Source: Magnetococcales bacterium (lineage in GTDB: Bacteria > Pseudomonadota > Magnetococcia > Magnetococcales > UBA8363). From it: 11,234 nucleotides of DNA. Position 1 is the first letter of the stretch, and each line of letters opens with the position of its first letter. The stretch lies in NCBI GenBank assembly GCA_015232865.1, contig JADFYU010000069.1:1-11234 (forward strand), read 5' to 3'. Positions 4,991-11,234 of this stretch are shown here, piece by piece. A program made the translations under genes and the position numbers. Under the pieces are notes generated by a model that had not been told where the DNA came from, made no database searches, and worked only from the letters and a program-made list of their open reading frames with translations.

Positions 4991-6112
4991 ATGTATATCT
5001 GGCAGCAAGACAAGTGGCCCCATTTTCACTGGGATGCAGATACGTTATTGGCTCCTTTGGCGGAGGCACGCTATAAGCAGGGCCAGCTATTGGGCCGAAT
5101 GCACCAACTTGGTTTTAACTTGCGAAGAGAAGCCGAATGGCGGGCTACCGTCGAGGACGTAGTTCGCTCTTCCGAAATCGAAGGAGAAAAACTGGATCGT
5201 GCCGATGTCCGCTCTTCCGTTGCTCGCCGCCTAGGGCTTCCAGATGCTGGCCTATCATCACCTGACCGTAAGGTGGAAGGTGTCGTAGAGATGATGTTGG
5301 ATGCCATGCAACATCACGAACAGCCCCTCACAGCCGAAAGGCTCTTCGGGTGGCAAGCTGCTCTCTTTCCAACTGGTTACTCAGGTATGCGGAAGATAGA
5401 GGTTGGCAACTGGCGAACCGATACCGATGGCGCCATGCAGGTGGTTAGTGGAGCCGAAGGTAGGCAAAAGATCCATTATCAAGCTCCTCCTGCTAAAGTC
5501 ATTAAATCCGAAATAGCCCAGTTCCTATCCTGGTTTAATGCACCTCCGTCGATGGATGGGTTGTTGCGAAGTGGGATAGCTCATCTGTGGTTTGTCACAT
5601 TGCACCCCTTCGAAGATGGGAATGGACGTCTGGCCCGTGCTATTGCTGATCTAGCTTTGGCACAAATGGAGACCACTGGACAACGCTTCTACAGTGTCTC
5701 TTCTCGTATTCAGCAGGACAGAAAGAGGTACTATGATGTTCTGGAGCAGACCCAAAAAGGCGGGCTAGATATCACTGGGTGGCTAACTTGGTTTGTCGAG
5801 TCATTCAGTCTGGCTGTCGATACAGCTCAGGACCAAAGCCGATCAGTATTAAGAAAGGCAGAGTTCTGGCAGAAGTTTGGCGAAGAGCCGTTGACTGCTA
5901 GGCAAAAGAACATTCTCAACCGATTCATGGATGGCTTCGAGGGAAAGCTCACGGCACGCAAATGGGCGGCCCTTGGAAAGTGCTCTGTGGATACCGCTAA
6001 CCGAGATATCAATGATCTGTTGGCTCGAACTCTTTTGACCCGTAATCCGGGTGGCGGAAAGCGCACAAGCTATTCGGTCCCAGGGTTTGAAACTGAAGAC
6101 CAGTCAGTATGA
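4991..6112 (+). CDS. Fic/DOC family AMP-transferase with DUF4172-type N-terminus
   Basis: This 373-residue protein transfers AMP (or another nucleotide moiety) from a nucleotide onto a target protein hydroxyl. The N-terminal part, MYIWQQDKWPHFHWDADTLL to about residue 90, is DUF4172-like. VVRSSEIEGEKLD (residues ~58-70) carries the class II inhibitory motif (S/T)xxxE(G/N), whose Glu blocks ATP. The Fic core has LHPFEDGNGRLAR with catalytic His205. The C-terminal 75 residues, including LTARQKNILNRFMDGFEGKL and KCSVDTANRDINDLLARTLL, look like a winged helix that could bind the promoter palindromes. I chose the ATG at 4991 over 4976 because only 4991 has GGAG at 8 nt spacing and it matches the family start. 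All key residues are present, so it should be active once inhibition is relieved. Confidence 0.93.
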   Translation: MYIWQQDKWPHFHWDADTLLAPLAEARYKQGQLLGRMHQLGFNLRREAEWRATVEDVVRSSEIEGEKLDRADVRSSVARRLGLPDAGLSSPDRKVEGVVEMMLDAMQHHEQPLTAERLFGWQAALFPTGYSGMRKIEVGNWRTDTDGAMQVVSGAEGRQKIHYQAPPAKVIKSEIAQFLSWFNAPPSMDGLLRSGIAHLWFVTLHPFEDGNGRLARAIADLALAQMETTGQRFYSVSSRIQQDRKRYYDVLEQTQKGGLDITGWLTWFVESFSLAVDTAQDQSRSVLRKAEFWQKFGEEPLTARQKNILNRFMDGFEGKLTARKWAALGKCSVDTANRDINDLLARTLLTRNPGGGKRTSYSVPGFETEDQSV

Positions 6113-6156
6113 AATATGCTTAGAGTAAAAAATGATGGAGCTTAGGAGAAGTTGTG

Positions 6157-6357
6157 ATGAGCAAACGAATAGAAGCTGAACAGAGTAGTGGGAATGTCTT
6201 TGCTGATTTAGGGATGGCTGATTCAGAAGACCTTTTTGCCAAGACTGAATTGGAGATCAAAAACATAAAAACTGCGAAAGCCATTCTGGAACTCGAAGAG
6301 GGAAGCGGAAAAACATTCGATTCCAAAGAGACTCTGTTTGAAGATCTTGGCATCTGA
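6157..6357 (+). CDS. Short HigA-antitoxin-like protein lacking the HTH
   Basis: The 66-residue protein lies 44 nt after fic, with AGGAG 8 nt before the ATG (a GTG one codon earlier is an alternative start). Residues 1-33 (MSKRIEAEQSSGNVFADLGM and ADSEDLFAKTELE) match the N-terminus typical of HigA/XRE-type antitoxins, which usually continue into a helix-turn-helix of about 60 residues. Here that domain is absent. Instead the protein ends with KAILELEEGSGKTFDSKETL then FEDLGI, which reads like the tail of a different small antitoxin. Sequence and position suggest an antitoxin-derived protein, perhaps cotranscribed with fic. It has no matching HigB toxin nearby. Whether it acts on the Fic protein is unknown. 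Confidence 0.6.
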   Translation: MSKRIEAEQSSGNVFADLGMADSEDLFAKTELEIKNIKTAKAILELEEGSGKTFDSKETLFEDLGI

Positions 6358-6705
6358 ATTAAGACGAGAGGATCTATTTAGAAAACCGAACAAGCCATTT
6401 GAACATGTTCATGCTGGTACACCTAACCCAGGGTCTCTGTATTCAACGCCCAATTAAGTCCCCAGCCTATTGCACCTGTTGGACCGAGCTTCTCGTAGTA
6501 CAGGCGGTCTGGGATGGGAATGTATGTATGTGACAACTAACAATGATCTTCAGGCTGATGAAACAAAGATGGTTAAAACACCAAGGTTAGGAACCAACAA
6601 AACCACTAACAATCAATTTGGGCTCCTTACCAGCACCACAACGTCAGGAAGATGAAGCACAATAGCCTATACCTCAGAACTGCCTACCAAAGATCATTTC
6701 GGAGT
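6358..6705. other. Intergenic region between convergent genes, no gene seen
   Basis: The 348 bp between the antitoxin-like gene and the 3' end of the primase-helicase gene have no convincing coding frame on either strand. The only long frame (6470-6655, plus) has low-complexity Thr/Asn-rich content and no ribosome binding site. Present are a 12-bp palindrome TGAACATGTTCA (6400-6411) and an 11-bp direct repeat ACCAGCACCAC at 6629-6639 and 6710-6720, the second overlapping the gene end. No clear terminator is seen for either gene. Confidence 0.5.
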
Positions 6706-9648
6706 CTACACCAGCACCACTTCACGGCCCACCAATGTCTCCAGTATACGCTTCGTCGTTTTAGGACCAAACCTGGTCAAACATGAATCAGACGGTCCTC
6801 TTTTCCCATTAACCCGATACTGAATTATGTCATTTTTCCATATAGTATATATACATGGAACCTTGTCATATTTCCTTTCCCTTTCTATGCAGGTCCTGGC
6901 GTGTCTACGATTGTTAAACAACAGTGGAAACCTAGTGTGGAGCCACCCATGATTAAGCGGCATCACCCGTGCTCCCAACTGTTCCCATGCCCTTTGGAGT
7001 TCCGATGGCCCATCCAGAAACTGTTTGAGCACGACCAACTCATCAATCTCCATGTCGAGTGGAATATTTGACAGAATATAGACCGGCTTTGGCTCCCCTG
7101 TACCCTTGTGGACCACCCTGACCCGGTCGATACTTTGTTCGCTCTCACTTTCCCGTGCCAGCCGCATAAATTGTTGTACACGAGGGTCAATATGCTGTTG
7201 GACCCACGTGCCGACCCGGTAGCCGGACCGTATTTGGTAGCCCGCCGGTAGTTTCTCCAGGTTGTCCTGTGTATCAAGTGGAACCAAGTCGTTACCGTAA
7301 AATGCCCTTGCCTGATCCACCATAGACTCGGTCGGCGGTTGATTACGCCCGATAACCACGACATACCCGCAATGTTCCCACTCATTAAGCCCCAAGACCC
7401 CACCGAAATGCGCTGTTTCTACACCACTGGGCACCTTAAGGCCTTCCATAAAGCTCCTCTTACCGACCACCAGTCCGGGGCCGGGGTGTAGACGGTTGAT
7501 CCTCCTGAGAGCCTTTTCGATCCGGTTTTTTAGGCGTTTGGCCTCCTTCTTACTGGATACCGTATCGGACTCCTTGGGATCAAGTTTACGGTTGGGCATA
7601 GCGGTGCTGCAGATCTGTGTGACTTTGCCCAAATTGAACCGCCCAACCCGGATACAGTGGTGTTCGAGCTCGGGAAAGAGTCTGGACAGTGCATCACTCG
7701 CCATAGATCCATCGATGATCAAGATGGGGATGTCTTTCAGGCGGTCAGGCATGAGGAGCCATGTTGCCTTGAGCACGGGTTCGGTTCCACGTTTCTTTCC
7801 CTGTATCTTGTCGGGCAGCCCACACCAGATAGCCCTGGTATCAGGTGCCCCGATCTCCAGGGCCGTGAGCAGGGTAGTCAGAAGGTTTAAAGGTGAACTA
7901 TGCCTTAGCTGTTTGAACTGGCTGAGGGCCAAAATACCGGCTTTCTGGCTCATGCTAGGAACGACATTGGGCAGATCATGAGAGTCCTTCTCTATTTTCT
8001 GGATGAGGGTTTCTACCACTGATTCAAGGTCCGGGTAGAGTTTGCGGAGTGCAGGAATAAGCGGTAGTCCACGGTTGACCAGTTGGGCAATATCTCGGAC
8101 CAGTTTGTGGGGTGATCGCATCAGACCAGCGATGTTCCATTCCTCCTTGGCAATGATGTTCTGGATGAACCGCTCATCGACCAAAGCTATATCTGGCCTA
8201 TCGGTATCTCTTGTATTTCTGGACAAGGGTAGATGGGCAAGGGTCAGAATTTTAATGGGTGTTGGTTCATGCTGTTGGAGATATGGACAGTCGTTGAAGT
8301 GTTGGCAGACAACAGGGTCTTCATCTTTTTTCCGCTTTTCACAAACAAGACCATAAACACCGTGGACCCCAATTTTATTAAGTTTCTCGACTAGTTCAAA
8401 CTTTTCACACATACCCCCGATATTCCGCCCGACAACAGAACAGGCTTCTACACCGTATTGGGCCTTTAGGCCTTCTGCTATCTCCTGAGCTAGATGGTGG
8501 GTCGGTACGTATGCCTCAACCTTGAGACCAGAACGGATCAGTTCTTTCCAGGTCAAAGATGTTTTTCCGAAGCCAGGAGTAACGTCCAGGGCCATCACCC
8601 GTCTTTTTCCCTCCGGGTTTTTGGGGTTGCGGATTAAGTTTCGGACTAGCCCCCGGAACTGTTTCTGACCCTTTCTGACCGATACGTCACGGGCCTCTTT
8701 GTCGGGACTGGTACCACGGATCAACCCACGCTGATAAAAACCTTTTAGACGGGCTAATTCGTAGATCGAGGGGAGACCAACACCAACACCATCGCCACCA
8801 AATGACGCCCATTTATATGCCTGGTGGTCTTCATCGTATTTATCGGGACACATGCTGCTCCACTTGTTCCATAAACCATAGGCTTCTGGCGCACCGGTTG
8901 AGTGCAGAGCCATTCCCACCTTGATCCATATGTCGTAAGGGACTGCTGAGATACGCCGTAGAGCCAACCGTATTTTTTTTCTGATCTTTGGGGGAAGCGG
9001 TGGTCCCTGAAGCTTCTGGTGGGCCTTACGTTGGTTACTCCGGCTTTTACGTGTTGGCTTGGGTGGTTGGGTTGGGTCGATATTGAAAGCCCGGAGAAAC
9101 TCATCACGGCCATATGCCGGTCTACTTGAACTCTTAATGACACGGGTCCGATACGGCTCTCCTTTCCGGTGGAGAAAGCCGGGGAGCCGCATAACCCTGG
9201 GCAGGTCATTAACCGAATTGTCAGCATCAAACTTGAGGGCCAATGCCTTCTGCATCGGTTTGAACTCTTCTAGCTCAATATCATCGGTGAGCCAATAGGC
9301 ATGGTAGCGGCCCGGACTGGACCGAACGACAATGTGGGGGGCGAGAGGGCCATTGATCACCGGATCAACGGGTGTGCCATCCAGATCAACGAATAGACAA
9401 CGGACCCTAGTGACGTTCTGTGTGCTGCGGCCCTGGAGGTCTCCCTCGTTCACCATGAAGAAAATACCAGCTCTCTCATCATTGAGCCGGATCAACCGGT
9501 TCTTATGCTTGTCGAGTGAGCCGTGGAAGATACGGGCGAGACTCCCATCTTGCCGGTCTTTATCGTCGTCGAAGGTCTGGAAGGTGATGGGGCTGTTGGG
9601 GGCGAAAGTGGATAGGAATCGTTTGGTCTTGGCAATATCTTGCAACAT
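6706..9648 (-). CDS. RepB-type primase with PriCT-2 domain and helicase-like region
   Basis: This 980-residue protein probably primes and unwinds DNA for replication of a mobile element. Residues ~20-190 are a RepB/AEP-like primase: RVRCLFVDLDGTP with the metal-binding Asp pair (D88, D90), PHIVVRSSPGRYHAYW with the catalytic-type His, and NDLPRVMRLPGFLHRKGEP. Residues ~223-303 are PriCT-2-like (RRISAVPYDIWIKVGMALHS, LWNKWSS, YKWASF). Walker A follows as VTPGFGKTS (~356-364), and a DE motif lies in ALVDERF (491-492). Four cysteines lie between them (414, 436, 448, 454). Later blocks LIIDGS (~644) and HFGGVLGLNEWE with VVVIGR (~747-768) fit helicase motifs. I chose the ATG at 9648 because GGAG stands 6 nt upstream. 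In-frame starts at 9660 (ATG) and 9684 (TTG) lack one. It is intact and GC-richer than the gene upstream. Confidence 0.85.
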   Translation of the reverse strand: MLQDIAKTKRFLSTFAPNSPITFQTFDDDKDRQDGSLARIFHGSLDKHKNRLIRLNDERAGIFFMVNEGDLQGRSTQNVTRVRCLFVDLDGTPVDPVINGPLAPHIVVRSSPGRYHAYWLTDDIELEEFKPMQKALALKFDADNSVNDLPRVMRLPGFLHRKGEPYRTRVIKSSSRPAYGRDEFLRAFNIDPTQPPKPTRKSRSNQRKAHQKLQGPPLPPKIRKKIRLALRRISAVPYDIWIKVGMALHSTGAPEAYGLWNKWSSMCPDKYDEDHQAYKWASFGGDGVGVGLPSIYELARLKGFYQRGLIRGTSPDKEARDVSVRKGQKQFRGLVRNLIRNPKNPEGKRRVMALDVTPGFGKTSLTWKELIRSGLKVEAYVPTHHLAQEIAEGLKAQYGVEACSVVGRNIGGMCEKFELVEKLNKIGVHGVYGLVCEKRKKDEDPVVCQHFNDCPYLQQHEPTPIKILTLAHLPLSRNTRDTDRPDIALVDERFIQNIIAKEEWNIAGLMRSPHKLVRDIAQLVNRGLPLIPALRKLYPDLESVVETLIQKIEKDSHDLPNVVPSMSQKAGILALSQFKQLRHSSPLNLLTTLLTALEIGAPDTRAIWCGLPDKIQGKKRGTEPVLKATWLLMPDRLKDIPILIIDGSMASDALSRLFPELEHHCIRVGRFNLGKVTQICSTAMPNRKLDPKESDTVSSKKEAKRLKNRIEKALRRINRLHPGPGLVVGKRSFMEGLKVPSGVETAHFGGVLGLNEWEHCGYVVVIGRNQPPTESMVDQARAFYGNDLVPLDTQDNLEKLPAGYQIRSGYRVGTWVQQHIDPRVQQFMRLARESESEQSIDRVRVVHKGTGEPKPVYILSNIPLDMEIDELVVLKQFLDGPSELQRAWEQLGARVMPLNHGWLHTRFPLLFNNRRHARTCIERERKYDKVPCIYTIWKNDIIQYRVNGKRGPSDSCLTRFGPKTTKRILETLVGREVVLV

Positions 9649-9659
9649 TTTTTTCTCCA

Positions 9660-9695
9660 TAAACAGTAAGTTGGTCCGTTTCAAATTACTGTTTA
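9660..9695. promoter_or_regulatory. 10-bp perfect inverted repeat in primase-helicase leader
   Basis: TAAACAGTAA (9660-9669) and TTACTGTTTA (9686-9695) form a perfect inverted repeat with a 16-bp spacer. In transcript orientation the second arm ends in TTTA directly before TGGAG, the ribosome binding site of the primase-helicase gene. It could be a dimeric operator for autoregulation or an RNA hairpin crowding the ribosome site. Confidence 0.5.
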
Positions 9696-9720
9696 CAGAG
9701 CGTTCATTGTTATCTTGACC

Positions 9721-9758
9721 AAAAAAAACCGCATATTCGAGATGTTGGATATACGGTT
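9721..9758 (-). terminator. Intrinsic terminator of the TGT/DpdA-like gene
   Basis: On the minus strand, AACCGTATAT pairs with ATATGCGGTT (one G-U wobble that exists only in this direction). The loop is 12 nt and a run of eight T's (complement of 9721-9728) follows. It lies 65 nt past the TAG of the upstream gene and before the primase-helicase gene, so the latter needs its own promoter within about 70 bp. Confidence 0.8.
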
Positions 9759-9822
9759 AAAAATTTGGAAAACAGAACTGCATATGTTGAGAGAAGTGAG
9801 GGTCGAATATTGCTTGCTAAGA

Positions 9823-10950
9823 CTATTCTTCTGACTTCACTTGTGGTATCTCTTCGGGCCAGCGAGTATCCCAACCATTGGCCCGATGAAATTGGTTGAT
9901 GCGCCGGGGCAACACATTGATATAGTAGTACATACTTATGATATGCTGATTTATCCGTTTTAATTTTTTAGTATCTTCATCGTCAAAGTCTTCATAAATT
10001 AAAAAGTCATCCAAACTGAATCCAAATACCTCATCTAAATATTTGGTAAATGCATCAATAATTTTCTTTGGTGTCCCATCAAAATATTTGGCATTTTTAA
10101 CATCTACAATCCTTTTATGGACTGGTATTTTCAAGACTTTATTGATGTTCTTATCGGAAACAAATTTAATAGAGCAACTTCTAAAAACATCTTGCTTCCA
10201 TGTTGTAGCATCACTACTATGGATAGGAAGCCTCTTCAGCTTATCTTCGCTTGCACACCCCATCTCATGGCATTTCAACCCACTATTATTTATCATAAGG
10301 TAGACCCAATCTGTATTAAAGTGAGTCGGAATGCCCTTTTTATCTTCTCCAATTGCGCAAGCAATAAATGGGTATTTTTTCTCCAGATAAAAACTTGGTT
10401 CAGTAGTTGTTATAACTCCATTCTTGCCATAATAATCTGGATGATGTATGACAGGAATAGGTTTCAGATTTGAGTTGCAGTTCTTAACAGTCTGTTCTAT
10501 TTGTTGGAGCCAGTTGATATTTTTCGACACTGCCTCATCGCAACGTCGAAGATCCCTGTCCCACGTAACAAAGTATTCAATATCTGCAATATTTTTAGAA
10601 ATAAATTTTTCATAGAGTTCAAAATGTTCAAGGTTGAACTGATTTTCATCCTCATCTCCTTCCTCTGCTTCATCTCCATTTTCAGCTTTATACACATCAT
10701 CAACTGATTCATCTCTCTGAGAATATGTTCCAGAGTCGATTATTAAGCTGTTGATTCGTCCTGCTTTTTTTTCTTTTATGTAGAACTCAATTTGCTCTTC
10801 TCGATCTATCCTGGCTTTTTCTGATCTATATGAATATGCAATTAGGATGTTAGCATTGTTAACTTCATTTTTCTTACCAACAATCTTCCTATATCTGTCG
10901 TAGTGTTCGGTATTTACATCAGCTAGTAGATCGTTCCGTAAATAACATTG
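9823..10950 (-). pseudogene. TGT/DpdA-like TIM-barrel protein, 5' end lost at IS630 junction
   Basis: The frame is open from 10950 to the TAG at 9823 (375 codons). It has no ATG, GTG or TTG start before a GTG at 10695, which lies inside the conserved part, so the true 5' end is missing. Segments resemble tRNA-guanine transglycosylase relatives, especially the phage/island DpdA-like family. IDSGTYS (10740-10720) corresponds to the DSGGF-type substrate-binding Asp. ADIEYFVTWDRD, PIPVIHHPDY and GLKCHEMG follow, then SSDATTW, whose Asp (10212-10210) sits where family members have SvDSTSW. An acidic insertion (NGDEAEEGDEDEN) is unusual. The family exchanges a base for a 7-deazapurine in tRNA or DNA. 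No deazapurine synthesis gene is nearby. The DNA is markedly AT-rich compared with the primase gene. Family assignment is from motif memory, at moderate confidence. Confidence 0.55.
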
Positions 10951-11234
10951 CTATAAAAGGAGGTGTGCGCTACCCTGATCCTTAATGAAAGTAAAAACTT
11001 CAAAGGGGATGATGTATGGCGAAACGAGGAGCTTTGCAGTTGTCAACCAGTGTTCGGGCAGAACTGGATCAAATAAGCCGGAGTCGTACCGAATCGGCAA
11101 GCATGGTGCGGAGAGCCGAGATTCTTCTTTCGTATGCAGATGGCAACCGAATAACGGCAATTGCACGCCTGTTCAAAACCAACCGACCTCTCATTGAGCG
11201 TTTGGTTGATAAAGCGTTTGCTTTTGACCCTTTG
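10951..11234 (+). mobile_element. Left part of an IS630-family insertion sequence
   Basis: The element's transposase begins at 11016 and continues past the window. The interrupted minus-strand gene runs up to about 10951, where TA dinucleotides (CTATAAAAGG) offer the TA target typical of IS630 insertions. The sequence AGGAGGTGTGCGCTACCC just after is probably the terminal repeat, but the right end is not available for comparison. The exact boundary is therefore uncertain by several bases. Confidence 0.6.
11016..11234 (+). CDS. IS630-family transposase, N-terminal part (runs off window)
   Basis: 73 codons are visible, starting MAKRGALQLSTSVRAELDQI. The segment SRSRTESASMVRRAEILLSY, then ADGNRITAIARLFKTNRPLI and ERLVDKAF, is the helix-turn-helix region of IS630/Tc1-type transposases, which cut and paste DNA at TA targets. 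The catalytic DDE domain lies beyond the window end. AAAGGGG stands about 7 nt before the ATG at 11016, which supports this start. There is no sign of frameshift in the visible part. Confidence 0.85.
   Translation, partial: MAKRGALQLSTSVRAELDQISRSRTESASMVRRAEILLSYADGNRITAIARLFKTNRPLIERLVDKAFAFDPL

Noticed and set aside
6400..6411. TGAACATGTTCA palindrome as a LexA/SOS box
   Set aside because: The GAAC/GTTC halves are 2 nt apart whereas known GAAC-type LexA boxes use 4, and no gene starts nearby. It is probably chance or an unrelated site.
6470..6655. 61-codon plus-strand frame in the 6358-6705 gap
   Set aside because: No ribosome binding site, low-complexity Thr/Asn-rich sequence and no family resemblance.
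9823..11234. A Dpd-type DNA deazaguanine modification and restriction cluster
   Set aside because: Only one TGT/DpdA-like frame is present and it lacks its start. No queC/D/E-like, dpdB or helicase/nuclease partner genes of that system are seen in the window.

Overview
The window looks like accessory, mobile-element-rich DNA from a Gram-negative bacterium. Protein flavour (IS3 and IS630 transposases, a recombinase/DUF2924/NrdJb-like operon, a DUF4172-type Fic protein) suggests a proteobacterium or Desulfobacterota member. That placement is an inference from family resemblance only, and no housekeeping gene fixes the taxon.

Layout. (1) 1-403 is IS3-family debris on the minus strand: the 5' part of an orfA, cut at codon ~82 by the left end of an identical second copy, giving a 77-bp direct repeat. 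(2) 404-936 is AT-rich and holds a gene remnant and a possible 33-residue minus-strand peptide. (3) 937-3776 is a compact plus-strand operon of five genes, each overlapping the next by exactly 4 nt (ATGA): an NrdJb/TSCPD-like protein, a 66-residue protein, a DUF2924 protein, a large serine recombinase, and a helix-turn-helix protein. A sixth small gene (3866-4093) and a possible terminator follow. (4) 4140-4470 has no gene. It carries five full or near-full copies of GGTGTGGTC in both orientations beside a very AT-rich stretch, so it is a candidate replication origin or protein-loading site. (5) 4526-4883 looks like an integration junction: an intrinsic terminator, a 19-nt match to the 3' end of ssrA (tmRNA), three TGTRCCGA repeats at exact 13-bp spacing, and a second ssrA-like fragment.

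(6) 4910-6357 is a Fic module. A good sigma70-like promoter is flanked by two copies of a palindrome (CTCCGCA-N5-TGCGSWG type). It drives a Fic AMP-transferase with an internal inhibitory SxxxEG motif and a C-terminal winged-helix-like segment. A 66-residue protein that starts like a HigA antitoxin but lacks the DNA-binding domain follows. (7) 6706-9648 (minus) is a large RepB-type primase fused to PriCT-2 and a helicase-like region with four cysteines between Walker A and the DE motif. A 10-bp inverted repeat touches its ribosome binding site. (8) 9823-10950 (minus) is an AT-rich TGT/DpdA-like TIM-barrel gene with its own terminator. Its 5' end is missing where an IS630-family element begins (about 10951 to the window end).

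Working model: at least two elements meet here. A serine-recombinase module lies on the left. To the right of the ssrA remnant lies a separate integrative element carrying its own primase-helicase and a Fic module. Both outer edges are eroded by insertion sequences. No tyrosine integrase is visible in the window, so the ssrA-site interpretation rests on site sequences alone.
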